Assembly (NCBI RefSeq): GCF_040436345.1
Contig: NC_133227.1
Span: 25,232,671 to 25,296,670, forward strand
DNA: 64,000 bases
From: Pagrus major
Taxonomy: Eukaryota; Chordata; Actinopteri; Spariformes; Sparidae
Direction of reading: 5' to 3'
Part shown: piece by piece, positions 50,001 through 60,770 of the stretch
Layout: the number at the start of each line of letters is the position of its first letter
Position numbering within the stretch: position 1 is the first letter of the stretch
Notes under the pieces: model-generated
Seen by the model: only the letters and a program-made list of their open reading frames with translations
The model's database searches: none
Told to the model about the DNA's origin: nothing
Position numbers and translations under genes: made by a program

Positions 50001-53000
50001 GAAGTCAGTCAGACACAATGCTAACATCTTAAACATTTTGATAGTTTTCTTATTTTAAAATGTATCTGATTTTGTTTTTTACATGAAGACAAGCTGTTAG
50101 TAAAATGGTAAATATACTGACAACCTATTATGAAACTCCAGTGTTATTCAAATACACAAAAGAAATCAAAATAAGAGAATCAAACCCGTTTTTCTTTGGC
50201 AGAAAAGCTTCCATCTCAGAGAAAGCATTTGCTCTGTCTTTCATGGAGTCCTCCATTTCGGTGATGGCATCCACGTCCTCTGGACTTAATTTGGGTGTTG
50301 GATGATTTTCTTTGCATCTAATAGAAGAAAAAAACATTCTGGCAAATTTAAAACACTAATGCCTGTGAAGGACGTAATCCCTCACTGGCTTCCCACCCAT
50401 GCACAGGAAACGTTTCTGATAGCTGGGTCAATTTTTGATGGAGTTCACAGTCAACAAAGTACCCAGATTCATTAAGCTCTGATGCTAATGAGGCTTTTAT
50501 CAAACCTTTTAAACCTCTCCTTCCTCTCTTTTACGAGCAAAAAGCAATGGAAAACACATGGATGAGTCGCGGCTAATAAACATTAATACACATCTTCTCA
50601 GTACTGTGTGAACAATGGCTCATTCTTTTTTCATTTTCCACATTTCATCATCTTTTCATCTTTTTTACTTTCAACACAAATACATTTTATATATTTTTTG
50701 TTATGAATTTCTTATTTCTATTTATGATTTTTGACTTTTGCAGCACTTGTTTATTACTTTTCTCTTGTTCATTGCGACCTTTACACTCCAAAATACCACG
50801 GCCGAACCCTTGTAGGTGAAAATTTTAAACCCATTTCTGACTCTGATGAAAATTTGGGCCGTTCTCTCGTTCATGAGCTGCTGTTTATTCAGCCAAAGAC
50901 ACATTGTCACTAAGCAGACATGTCACTCTGTCACTCTACTGCTATTATGCCCAACTCGCGGGGCTTCTCTTCTCAAGCACCAACATTTCAATCTCATTAA
51001 CTTAATTGCTAATTAGAAGTATTTTGTGAAGGCTATAGCTGTTATTTCAATGTGTCTTTTTTATTATTTCAAAAAGTAAAATTAATATTTCATATATTAT
51101 GCCACTCATCTCATTTTAGGATTGTAGGTACAGGTTGTTAGAACTGTTATGTTTTTCCATCTCAGTCAACAAAAGGTGATGAGAGGTTCATTTTAATTTA
51201 AGTTTTAATTACTTGTAAATGTTGAAAAATAAACCTTATAAAATCTACTAAGGGGTTCAAAAAGATGTGAATGTAATAAATGGATTCAATACTGGATTTA
51301 AATTCAATGAAATGCTTTTGTAATCCAGAGATATAAAGAAGCCTGTGAGATATACTATCAAGCACCAGACAATTGAGAAGTTTAAAGACCAGCACCAGAA
51401 TCTGTAATGAACAGCTACCCAGTGGAGATGTTTGAGAATCAGAGTCATGTGACCAAATTTAAGGCCAAGCTTGACCCTTATTAGCTCTCACAAGGAGACC
51501 ATTAATAGGAGCATTCAAGTTATCTAGTACGTGACCTGGTTTTGCACAAAAAACGCCGTTGAGTGTATTCTCAATGAAATTGCTGATCAATACTTACTCT
51601 TTCAGTGACACAGTGAGCTCTTTCAGTCTCTTCCTCTGACGTGCTATAGCACCGGAGCAGCTGTCCTGCAGTTTGGTCACTTCCTCAAGTTTCTGTTTGT
51701 ATAGACGATGGGTGTCCTGAAAAGAAAATAGAAGAAAAAAAAATCATCTTTACTCATTAACAAATCGGCAAGGTAGAGAGGACACAAGGAAGATGCCCTG
51801 GAACCTTTCACAATAAAGCTCGACAAGTGCAGAGCACATATATCTTTAAAGGTTCAGTTTGTAAAAGGGTTGTTAGGTAAATAATCCAGGATTTATTGTA
51901 AAGCGGCTAAAACATGCAAAAAATGCCAGACTGACTGTTTACTGAGGAAGAAACCTGATCTTGTGTTTTGTCAAAAGGTTTGAATTTCGTTGATATTTTC
52001 CATGATAACAACCTACCTGTTGCTCCCACAGATTTAACTGTGTCACTGCATGTTAGTTAAAGGTATATGTGTGAGATGTGCCTGCTCTGGTATGCTCAGA
52101 CACAGGCTCATTGTTTGCCACTAAAACATGTGACCTACGATGACAGTTGCTCAACAGCTGCTGCACAATTAGCTGCTGTGTTGTAATTGTGATCATGTTT
52201 TGAAATCCCCAGTAAGCGACGTGCTCTGGTGCATTAAATCAACACTTTCTATTCATAATTCACTTGAGTTCAAGTAACCATTGTGGAACGTAACTAAGTA
52301 CATTTACTCAAGTACTATGCTTTTGTTCAAGATACATTTCAGGGAAAATATTAGATTTTTTCCAACAGCTATCCATACTAGTTACTTACTAGAATAAGAT
52401 TTTAAATAGAAAGCATGCAGTATGATTAGATTTAAAAATGATGCACTGATGTACACTACAGAATGTAAATTAATTAAAATGAGGTCAACTTCAACCAGCG
52501 TTCAACAACATTAGAGTATGACTTACACTGTAAAAAATCAGTGGTGAAAGAAGTATTTTGTTTCCTTAAGTACATGTACTAATACAACAATGTAGAAATA
52601 CTCTGGTATTCATGGTCCAACATTCAAAACTGAACTTAAGTGTAAAAGTATGAGCATAAAAATTAAAGTTTCAAGTAGTTGTTCAGCATAAAAATGTCCT
52701 CTGTAGCTGATATAATATGTATGACCTGATTAGATTGTAAATCCTGATGTTTTATTGTTGTAGCAGCTTGCTAGTTTTAAGTACTTTACTCTTAGGTAGT
52801 TTAATTCAGTCATACCCAGCCGAGGATCAGGCCCCTCCAATGTGTCACAACATAAATCTGAAGATATCTTGTATTTCTTGTATTAATCTTTAATGACCTC
52901 TCTGATCCTCAAACAGCTTTTTAAATGAAACATTCTTATACATCTAAGAGTCTCTTTGGTGGAGCTGCTCAAGATCCAACTTCTCTGAAGGCCCCACTAA

Positions 53001-54753
53001 GATGCTGCTTTTTCACAAGGGGTCAACGGGAAAAAAGATTATAAACCATTGGTTTAATATTCTGTGTTATGGTTTTCTATAAATTACCTTTAAGAGGGGA
53101 ATATTGTGCACTTACCCCACTTCATTAATCGTAAGTAACTAATTACTTTACAAATACCATAAGAAGAGCTTATAAAATATTATGTTTTGTTATAAATTAA
53201 ATGCTAACACATTATAACAACCATCATTAATATATGGTAAATTAAAAGTTGATACACTTCTGTTTATTAGTTATTTTGCCATTAAGAAATGATGCAATGC
53301 ACTAAAAACCATTTATTAAGCAATTGTAAAAGTTTATAAACATCAGCTGCAACTTTAATAGCCATCCAAATAATGTTTAAAGATGAACTACACAGTATTT
53401 ATTAACCACTTACAAAGTCTCATAAACATCAGCTGCAACTTTATAATAAACAATTGCTTAATAAGTGCTGTATAGGGCATTTTATTGTTTGTTGAATAAC
53501 TTTAAATTAAAGTTTAATTAACTATAAATTTACCATCTATTAATGATGTTTATTTTAAAGTTTCGCCAACTAAACTACCAATCGGTATATACATGAACAG
53601 CTGAAATCATCAGCTGATTGACTGATTGCAGAAAATTAATTGGCAAGTATTTAGAAAAAAAAAACTGTTTCCCATACAGTATTTCTACAGAGTATTTCTA
53701 CAGTTGTAACAGAGTATGTCTACAGATGTAACAGAGTATTTCTACAGTTGTAACTGAGTATGTCTGCAGTTGTAACAGAGTATGTCTACAGATGTAACAG
53801 AGTATTTCTACAAGTGTAACAGAGTATGTCTACAGATGTAACAGAGTATGTCTACAAGTGTAACAGAGTACGTCTACAGATGTAACAGAGTATTTCTACA
53901 AGTGTAACAGAGTATGCCTACAAGTGTAACAGAGTACGTCTACAGATGTAACAGAGTATTTCTACAAGTGTAACAGAGTACGTCTACAGTTGTAACAGAG
54001 TATGTCTACAAGTGTAACAGAGTATTTCTACAAGTGTAACAGAGTATGTCTACAAGTGTAACAGAGTACGTCTACAGATGTAACAGAGTATTTCTACAAG
54101 TGTAACAGAGTACGTCTACAGTTGTAACAGAGTATGTCTACAAGTGTAACAGAGTATTTCTACAAGTGTAACAGAGTATGTCTACAAGTGTAACAGAGTA
54201 TGTCTACAATTGTAACAGAGTATGTCTACAAGTGTAACAGAGTATTTCTACAAGTGTAACAGAGTATTTCTACAGTGTGATATTAGTAAGCCTACTTTTA
54301 CTTTGGAAAGGATCTGACTGCCTCCTACAGCTGTAAGTCACACACAGTTGTCAGATCAACAGTACAATGTGTACATTGTAACACATTACATCAAACTGAC
54401 ACGCTTGGTGTCGTGGTGCCTCCACAAAACAGCGCCGTGCTGGAACAACGTGACAACCGTTCCGCCGGCAGTTTGTCCACAGTCTAACCTCCACTAACTT
54501 TGTCTATATTTTTTTTTATCTTCTCTTAGTTTGTCACAGTGAAATTATCTTTAGCCGCTGAGGGCGGACACCGAGCAGTGTCGCCCGCGGTGCCCACCCA
54601 CTCCGGCTGTTAGCTTACCCGGGGCAGGGCGCACTTCCATGGGTAACGTTACGGCCGAGGACAGGTTGAACTCACCTGAATTTGTTGGTAGTTCTTCTCT
54701 AAATCCTCCCATTCGCGTAAACATTCACTAAAACCCGTTGGACTGAACAACAT
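47029..54753 (-). CDS. tmem120a: TMEM120A (TACAN) membrane protein, complete, 12 exons
   Basis: Coding exons on the minus strand are 54753-54676, 51716-51598, 50317-50186, 49987-49928, 49840-49745, 49371-49282, 49030-48965, 48779-48718, 48507-48415, 47942-47878, 47659-47591 and 47142-47029. They sum to 1,044 bp, or 347 aa plus stop, and all junctions keep frame with GT-AG introns. The vertebrate protein is about 343 aa. Residues 1-100 are the charged coiled-coil part ([16 protein letters not shown], then [15 protein letters not shown]). [10 protein letters not shown] (about 101-110) and [11 protein letters not shown] precede six membrane helices. The conserved core includes [17 protein letters not shown] and [18 protein letters not shown] (Trp197 and His200/201, matching the CoA-contacting Trp and the elongase-like His pair), then [20 protein letters not shown]. 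The family is an endoplasmic/nuclear-envelope and plasma-membrane protein with an ELOVL-like fold that binds coenzyme A. It is linked to adipocyte differentiation, and a mechanosensing role is disputed. Exons 1 and 9-11 fit TMEM120A better than TMEM120B. I cannot say which teleost duplicate it is. Confidence 0.95.
52265..52800. repeat. Dispersed repeats in tmem120a intron 1 ('actaagtacatttactcaagtac' type)
   Basis: CGTAACTAAGTACATTTACT and CAAGTACTATG at 52,289-52,319 are the start of a very common percomorph repeat. A second fragment from about 52,540 (GTGGTGAAAGAAGTATTTTG, CTTAAGTACATGTACTAA, 'ataaaaatgtcctctgtagctgatataat') runs to about 52,800. Both are non-coding and lie inside intron 1. 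Confidence 0.6.
53150..53560. repeat. AT-rich repeat with inverted arms in tmem120a intron 1
   Basis: TTATTAAGCAATTG (53,313-53,326) is the exact inverse of CAATTGCTTAATAA (53,451-53,464). Between them CATAAACATCAGCTGCAACTTTA-like sequence is directly repeated (about 53,335 and 53,421). Similar 'cataaacatcagctgcaactttataa' phrases occur in a dispersed teleost element, and the layout suggests a small non-autonomous DNA transposon or its nested copy. Confidence 0.5.
53676..54280. repeat. 22-bp tandem satellite with 132-bp higher-order repeat, in tmem120a intron 1
   Basis: About 27 copies of a 22-bp unit (AGTATGTCTACAAGTGTAACAG with variants TTT, TAC at the start and GATG or GTTG for AGTG) are arranged head-to-tail. 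Six consecutive units at 53,933-54,064 appear to be repeated base for base as the next six at 54,065-54,196, giving a 132-bp higher-order period. The array ends about 400 bp before exon 1 of tmem120a. Confidence 0.95.
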
Positions 54754-56892
54754 TTTCTACTGTGACATCAGGAAGCCTCCCGGAGTTGGGAAATAATCAC
54801 GCGTCGCTGTGCAACAGTTGGACCGCTGTCACAACTAAACAAAGGGACGAGTGCGACTTCCGGCCACAGCCTTCACAATAAAAGCAGGAGCAGCTAAGTA
54901 TTTTAGTGTCTACAGTTCTGGATAAAGGGTCAATAACTAATACTGGTAATGACTGATAATGTCTATGCATTTGTTACAGATTTTGAGGAAAATAAAGACC
55001 AAAATCTGATACTGTCATTTTAGTTAATGTAGCTGGTTTTAAAAGTTTAAAGGTGCCCTGTGGAGCTCAGTGATACTAACAAAAGCACATTTAATATATC
55101 ATGGAGACCAGACAAAGAAGTTGCATGCATTTTCTTCAACATCAAACATGTGCAAACCAGATTACAAAAAATCAAATCACATAAATCATGCATTGGTTAC
55201 ATCTATGTTTTTTTAGCTAAATGTCTGTTTTTGGTGCCTTTTTGGCTCATTGTTACATTAATTAGCACATAACTGCAACCAATAGCCTAAAATCATGTCA
55301 CCATGTGCTTGAAACAAACACAACAGGGACTTTCTGTTAAAAACATTGCTCTATGTCAGTGATACTGTTGGACAAAAAACTCCACATTGGCACCTTTTAA
55401 AGTAGTTTCCTTGATAGAACTGCTCTATCTTAATCCCAGTAAAAATGCAGTCTTCGTTCATGTATTACTGTCAACTATATTCTTCAAACATGTTGAATTA
55501 TCTGAACACCTGTAGACAAAAGGCGGATTTTTGTAAATTCAGCTGACCCAATGCTGGAAGTGCACCAACTGAAATTTGTTTCTGTTTTAAACAGCTTCTT
55601 CTTTTTGTTTTGTTTTGTTTTTTTCAGAAATCTCACTCGGACATTTTAAGGAAATTAAAGCATTACGTTTGACTGAATAATAGATTATCCTGGGTGCAAG
55701 TCATTTCGGAGGGTCAGCAGTGGCCAAAATACTGGTGCAAATATTGACAGCTGGAGTGTTGCGCTGTCAAAACTGCTAAAAGCAAACTGGTATTTCTTTA
55801 AAATCTGTATTCTAATCTGACAATCATGTGAATGTGTGTTAAGTGTATGCGCACTATGTATGTTACATAAGAGGAAATGTATGTGTACATGCAGAAATTA
55901 TTGTTTTATTTTGTCCCTTCTTGAACCGAGTTTATCAACTGTCTTCTTAGTGTCCAATCTAAAATTATTTCACCATTTACACTTGCGTGCTTTTATTTTG
56001 AAAGCCAAGTAGGACGTCCGGTTGTATCTTAGCTGACGGTGGCACACTTTACTCCGTCGCGTTCGTTGAACGTGCTAATTGACAACTGGTTGGTCCAATC
56101 AGATGTGCTGTTGATGTCGTATTCGAGTTTGGTTCCTCCTGTCAGCCAATCAGCAGCAGGATCTTTAGGCAACTGCTTGACTTCCATATGTCCTGCCCTG
56201 AGTTCAGCCTGTCAGGCAAATTACACGTCATTAGCAGAATTTGACCTTATAACCCCAAAGTATGGTTCTGACTTTTATAACAGACACACAGCTATTTTAT
56301 TAACATAGGTTTTTTGGTACGTTGTCTGCATTTAAGTTGCTGTGACGCCTTCAAGGTAAATTTCAGGGCAAACACTTTGCCACTACCTGGCATGTGGCCT
56401 GTAATTTTAGTACTGATATTATGTAACTCTGAAGACAGGGGAAGCTGTCATCTTCAACACTGTTAGCACCTCTGGCAGAGCCATGTATGGACTGAAATAC
56501 AGCCAGTGATATTGATTCATAAATTACTTTGCCCATGAATAAAAAACAAGAGAAAAAGTGCACAAAAGTTGTACAATAATATACGTTTCATACAAAAAAC
56601 ACTGTCCAGTATTTGTTTTCTCAAATTTGATGACTACGTCCATTTGCAGTACATCCTTGATGAGTCATTTTTAAAATAAAGGAAGAGTTTGAAAAGATAC
56701 ATTTAATTGTCTTGTAGGAACTATAATGTCACTGACCTCCACACAATTTCACCACATCACATGAGTTTTATCAAACCTACACTGCTACAAACAATTACAT
56801 ACAAAACAGATCATCAAACTTTTACTGCTGCTTTTATTGCATGAAGTGAATAGCAGTTAGCCACATCATTGTCGTAGCTGTCGGGTCCTTTG
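54754..56892. other. Intergenic: tmem120a 5' region and styxl1 3' flank
   Basis: About 54,380-54,870 is the most CpG-containing part and includes the sequence just upstream of the tmem120a ATG, so it likely holds its promoter and 5' UTR. I saw no clear TATA box. At 56,095-56,099 and 56,146-56,150 there are two CCAAT boxes (both CCAATCAG), 51 bp apart, near the start of an 89-codon plus frame of unknown meaning. A 'tttttgttttgttttgttttttt' run lies at about 55,600-55,624. Confidence 0.5.
56833..56838 (-). terminator. Polyadenylation signal for styxl1
   Basis: TTTATT on plus reads AATAAA on minus (CATGCAATAAAAGCAG), 55 bp past the styxl1 stop. The very short 3' UTR is unusual but possible. Confidence 0.55.
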
Positions 56893-59148
56893 TTAAAAAT
56901 GAGACTCAGAGATATCAGTCGCTTTTGTTCCCGTGGTGTGAAGCTCCCAGTCAGACAGCTGCTGCATAAACCCCGTGTTTGGCCTCATGCTTGCTTTACA
57001 TTTGAGCATATACCTCCAGGCCTGCTGAAAGAAAGTAAAAGTAGTAGCATTAGCAGATTTCGCTACCTTGGATAGAGTCAGGCTAGCTGTTTCCAACTAT
57101 TTCCAGTCATTATGCTAAGCTAGGCTAATTGGCTGCTTGCTCCAGCAACAAATATTACCAATAAATCTTGGCAAGAAAATTAACAAGTTTATTTCCCGCA
57201 ATGTCAAACTCCTTCACATTCCTGTAAATACAGAGTTGTAGTCAGGACATGGTTAGCCTAGCTTAGCATAAGGACTGGAAGCAGTGGGAAACACCTAGCT
57301 TAACACCTCTAAAGCTTACTTATTAACATAAGTTTGTCATTATTACATTTTCTTGCTTTGATTGATTATTGATTATGAACAAGACCACTTCATCTTTGAT
57401 TCTGCACCCACTGAAGCCAAAAAGTATGAACTCCAACTACCTCCAGTGTGTATTTAAGGTGGTGCATGAGAAATGCGATGGTTACAGCACTGCAGCGGCT
57501 CCTGCCCTGCCTGGAAACTATCAGGACTTTGGAGCCCATGTTGATGTGTGTATCTGAAAATAGAAGACAGACAATGCATTGGTTCCCTGCTTCTATAAAT
57601 GAGACTAGAAAATATTTGTAAGAATTTTAAAAAGCTTGTTAAGTATAGTATGGGGCACGACTTGCCAATAAAACTACAAATTCTTTCAAAACTTGAATAT
57701 AAATCAGACGCCACAGAGTCGGCCACAGGGATGCTGAGGATGGCCTGGTTCCCCTTTATGGATTGAGATCTAGAAGTATCAAAAACAAAAGCAACAATCT
57801 TGACACGTCATTCAGACTTTTCTCCAATAATGTTTCAAACATCCAGTCCTGCCTTACTCCTGAGTGTCACTCTGTGAGATGCTGATGAAAGCGCTGATTT
57901 TCAGGTCTTTGAGGATACTGGAGTCCATGCCCTGTTTCTGGTCACCCATATACAGCAGTCCTGCTAAAACCTCCACAGGATAAATCTTCAGGCTTTCCAG
58001 CTCCTGAATGAATCCAGAAATGACTGACTATATAAACCTTCACAGTCTTCGCGTCTATGAATCCCCAGGTCGGGTGTGTTTGTATTACCATGATGGTGTA
58101 GATGATTTTCTCAGTCCTTAAAAAATGGTACAGAGCTGAGAACCTCTGAAAGCCTCCTCTCACTATGTGGACTGGGCGGATGCTTGCTTTAGCGAGGGCC
58201 TGGGCACATTCAAATGCTCTGCCTGCAACCAGTCAGAAACCAATGCATAAACATGACTTAAATCTGTGACTGAAATGTGGAGTTCAAAATATAATAAAGA
58301 CAAAAAAAAAATCTACATTTGAACTGGGAATAAAAAACATTGTCCCCTTAGTTATATACTATTATTTAGTCTTGTTGTCCAGTCATGTGTTGAGTGGACT
58401 GGTGAAGGATCCAGTGACCTTGTTCTTGTAAACAGCTTGTGTTGCTGTCGTAGACCACCACGTGCTGCATACTGTCCACCTCCACAGCTTCTGGCAGGAG
58501 GAACATGCCCTCTGAATTCTGGAAAGAGTCACCCAGATAGTTTGGATACTTGACACGCAAAATAATCCTAGAAAGTAGAAAACTAACAAACAAAGGTATT
58601 TGTCTTTGGCTTTTGTAACTGCAATGACTAATGTCGTTACAATGGCTAATGTGGACGATCTGAAGAAAAAGTAGTCTGTAGTCTAAAACCTTTTTTTGTT
58701 ATATTACTGGAAGTGAAGTGCCACACAAACTACTTTCTTATTTTATTCAAATTACTTGCTTGTACAGTGCAAACCATTGGCTAAGCATGGATTTTACAAG
58801 AGCCGCACTACTGTCCATTTTCATCTATTTGTAGGAATCGAGTATACAGTATATATACCATTTTGACATTTTTAGCTGTTATGATGTGACTCATTCTGTA
58901 ATCTTGGGTTTCACGAGCATCTAGGAAAAGACACATAAAACACACAATTAAGTTACAGCTTGAGTTTAATAGAATTAAAGCACAGTGTGCAAGCAAATCA
59001 ACCAACTGCTTGGAACAACCACCGCAGCTGAGCTAAATCTCTTACCAATCAAACAGAGGTAGTTTATCTCTGCCAGCCTCGACACACAGCTGCGCTGGTT
59101 GAGCAGATTGTAGAGCTCAAAGGGCTCATACATCATGATTTGAGCCAT
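56893..59148 (-). CDS. styxl1: STYXL1 (MK-STYX) pseudophosphatase, complete, 8 exons
   Basis: Coding exons on the minus strand are 59148-59046, 58920-58859, 58518-58419, 58222-58089, 58003-57858, 57769-57666, 57553-57441 and 57024-56893. They sum to 894 bp, or 297 aa plus stop; the human protein is 313 aa. The chosen ATG starts MAQIMMYEPFELYNLLNQ, which aligns residue for residue with the family N-terminus. Residues 1 to about 130 form a rhodanese-like (CH2/MAP-kinase-binding) domain, with INYLCLIDARETQDYRMSHI, then VVVYDSNTS and RGGFQRFSALYHFLRTEKII. From about 138 to 290 is the dual-specificity phosphatase fold. The signature loop reads VLIVSRQGRSR (226-236). The catalytic Cys is Ser230 and the preceding His is Val229, so it should be inactive, as in mammalian MK-STYX (FSTQGISR). 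Intron 6 has a GC donor (57,666|57,665, TTG|GCAAGT) and the last exon a CAGCAG tandem acceptor. The family is known for binding G3BP1 and the mitochondrial phosphatase PTPMT1. The gene lies upstream of tmem120a on the same strand, as in human. Confidence 0.93.
57080..57325. repeat. Dispersed repeat in styxl1 last intron
   Basis: The segment contains ATGCTAAGCTAGGCTAATTG and GCTGCTTGCTCCAGC, then GGTTAGCCTAGCTTAGCATA and GGACTGGAAGCAGTGGGAAA. It is the fullest of the three copies of this percomorph repeat in the window (others at 33,226-33,390 and 42,985-43,135). Confidence 0.65.
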
Positions 59149-60169
59149 CACAGAAAAAATGACAAGAAAATGAGCACAAATGAGCACCTTGTTTAACTGA
59201 GGTGGTTTCAAAGAGAACTGTTGTTGTTTGTGTGGGTTCTGTTTCTAAGCAACTCATCCTCTTCCTTCATTGGTGGATGGTGATGATGTAGATCCTTAAA
59301 GTCACAGCCACACATTTCTGGACCATGTAGATTCAATGTTTATTCACACAAAAGTAATGTGATTCATGTTGAATTTAATGCTTATTCTATTTAGTTTTTT
59401 ATATTATTTTTAATTAATTATTTATATTTTATCTCGTTTTATTTCAGCAGTTATTCATTTTCTTGACTGGCTGCTCAGAGAAAGTGAGAAGAGAGAAAGC
59501 TTGTGATATTTTCCAGGATTGTTGCCACTGACACCCAGTGCACATTTTTGGTATGGCAGCAAATCCAGGGGCTTTCATCAGTGGGCCATTATGTTACCTC
59601 ATTCTGTGACAGTGACTTAACAGATATTTATTAACATGAAAATCTTCGAGATTATTATTTTAAGATGGTATAAAATGCAGCTGCTCAAGATTATATCACC
59701 TCTTTTTTTAGTCTCTTTTGATTGGTGACCATTCAGCTTTAGTAAGTTGATTTTTCTTGAAGGTTTCTGATTATGTTTGAAATACTTAAGTAATCCCTTT
59801 GTTTTATTTTTTCTTGTTATACAGTGTCTTATATATTTGATTTATGCCTTTAATTACATGACTTGATTTCAAAATGTAGTCCTAGAATGTTTTAATCTTA
59901 ATTTTTGTATATAAGCACTTTTACCAATGCTTTGAAAGGTGCTGTGTAAACACAGTTTCTCCGTATTATAATAACTATTATCAAAAGGTAAGTGGTATTT
60001 TCTTAATGAAAGAGGAAATAAATAGATAAAAACCCTTTTATTGACAATTCTGCAAATGCAATGAGAAAAAGATTGAGAAGAGTTCTCAATGATCAATAAG
60101 ATGAATTTATTTGGTTTAAAGTTACATACTAGATGGCATATTGGACTTTATAAGACCATATCGGCAGCG
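59149..60169. other. Intergenic between styxl1 and the kinase gene
   Basis: AT-rich DNA, including the likely styxl1 promoter side (59,149-59,300). The in-frame open region just upstream of the styxl1 ATG reaches 59,211 but has no family similarity. Nothing else recognised. Confidence 0.5.
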
Positions 60170-60350
60170 GCTCCTGACCCAGCCCAAGCTCTCTATGAAG
60201 ACGAGGAAAAACTCCCTGAAAGGAAGAAACCTCGGGAAAGGCAATTCAAAGAGAGATCCCCTCTCCTCAGACGGCTGGGTGTTGTAAGGGACCTGCAGGT
60301 GGAAAAAAAAGGCAAATTATCTATAACTGTTCACCCAAAGACTCCACTGG
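60170..60350 (+). repeat. Dispersed repeat ('gaaaaactccctgaaaggaagaaacct' type)
   Basis: GACGAGGAAAAACTCCCTGA, AAGGAAGAAACCTCGGGAAA and 'cctctcctcagacggctgggt' form a recognisable teleost repeat. It gives a chance plus frame (60,089-60,364) that is not a gene. Confidence 0.65.
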
Positions 60351-60535
60351 ATGGCGCTGATTAGCTCAGTTGGTAGAGCGGGCGTCCCATGTATAGAGGC
60401 CCTGTCCTCTCTGCAGCGGCCCTGGGTTCAAGTCCCAGCCCTTTGCTGCGTGTCACTCCCCCTCTCTCTCTCATCCTGTTTCCTGTCATCTCTCAAGTTT
60501 GCCCTGTCAATAAGGCCAAATAAAAAGCCCCGCTG
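60350..60535 (+). mobile_element. tRNA-derived SINE
   Basis: GATTAGCTCAGTTGGTAGAG is a textbook A box and CTGGGTTCAAGTCCCAGCC a B box. The body TTTGCTGCGTGTCACTCCCC, TCCTGTTTCCTGTCATCTC and the end AATAAGGCCAAATAAAAAG match the tail of the SINE at 26,705-26,870. The variable loop region is far too long for a tRNA gene and no CCA-end cloverleaf closes, so this is a SINE. Confidence 0.85.
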
Positions 60536-60770
60536 CCGTGGCGGAGCCGTAACGCAGCAGACACATATCTGGTGGAATCAAGGGGTTATGCATATCTTTG
60601 AAATGTGGGAGGAAACCGGAGCACCCGGTGTAAACCCACGCAGGCACGGGGAGAATATGCAAACTCCACACAGGAAGGCCCTGAACAGATGCCCGCCAGA
60701 ACCTTCTTGCTGTGGCTCAACAGTGCTAACCACTGTGCCACCGTGCTGCCCTCAATATGTGTAAATACAT
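60535..60770 (-). mobile_element. DNA-transposon end fragment followed by a SINE-like element in minus orientation
   Basis: 60,535-60,580 (GGCGGAGCCGTAACGCAGCA, GACACATATCTGGTGGA) is the inverse of the 12,906 transposon end. From about 60,595 come GTGGGAGGAAACCGGAGCAC, CCACGCAGGCACGGGGAGAA, ATGCAAACTCCACACAGG and GCTAACCACTGTGCCACCG. Read on the minus strand this ends as a 'GGCAGCACGGTGGCACAGTG' tRNA-like head. It is one of the most common repeats in teleosts. Confidence 0.75.

Noticed and set aside
57595..57663. Reading straight on past GGCAA|GTCGTG at the end of styxl1 exon 6
   Set aside because: The continuation has no family similarity and the GT donor at 57,662 breaks frame with exon 7. 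The GC donor at 57,665 restores both frame and alignment.
60350..60430. tRNA gene with good A and B boxes
   Set aside because: A/B box spacing and the long insert do not allow a tRNA cloverleaf, and the downstream body is the tail of a SINE seen again at 26,705. It is a SINE head.
60089..60764. 91- and 137-codon plus-strand frames
   Set aside because: They run through three adjacent repeats (dispersed repeat, SINE, SINE-like element) and show no protein family.
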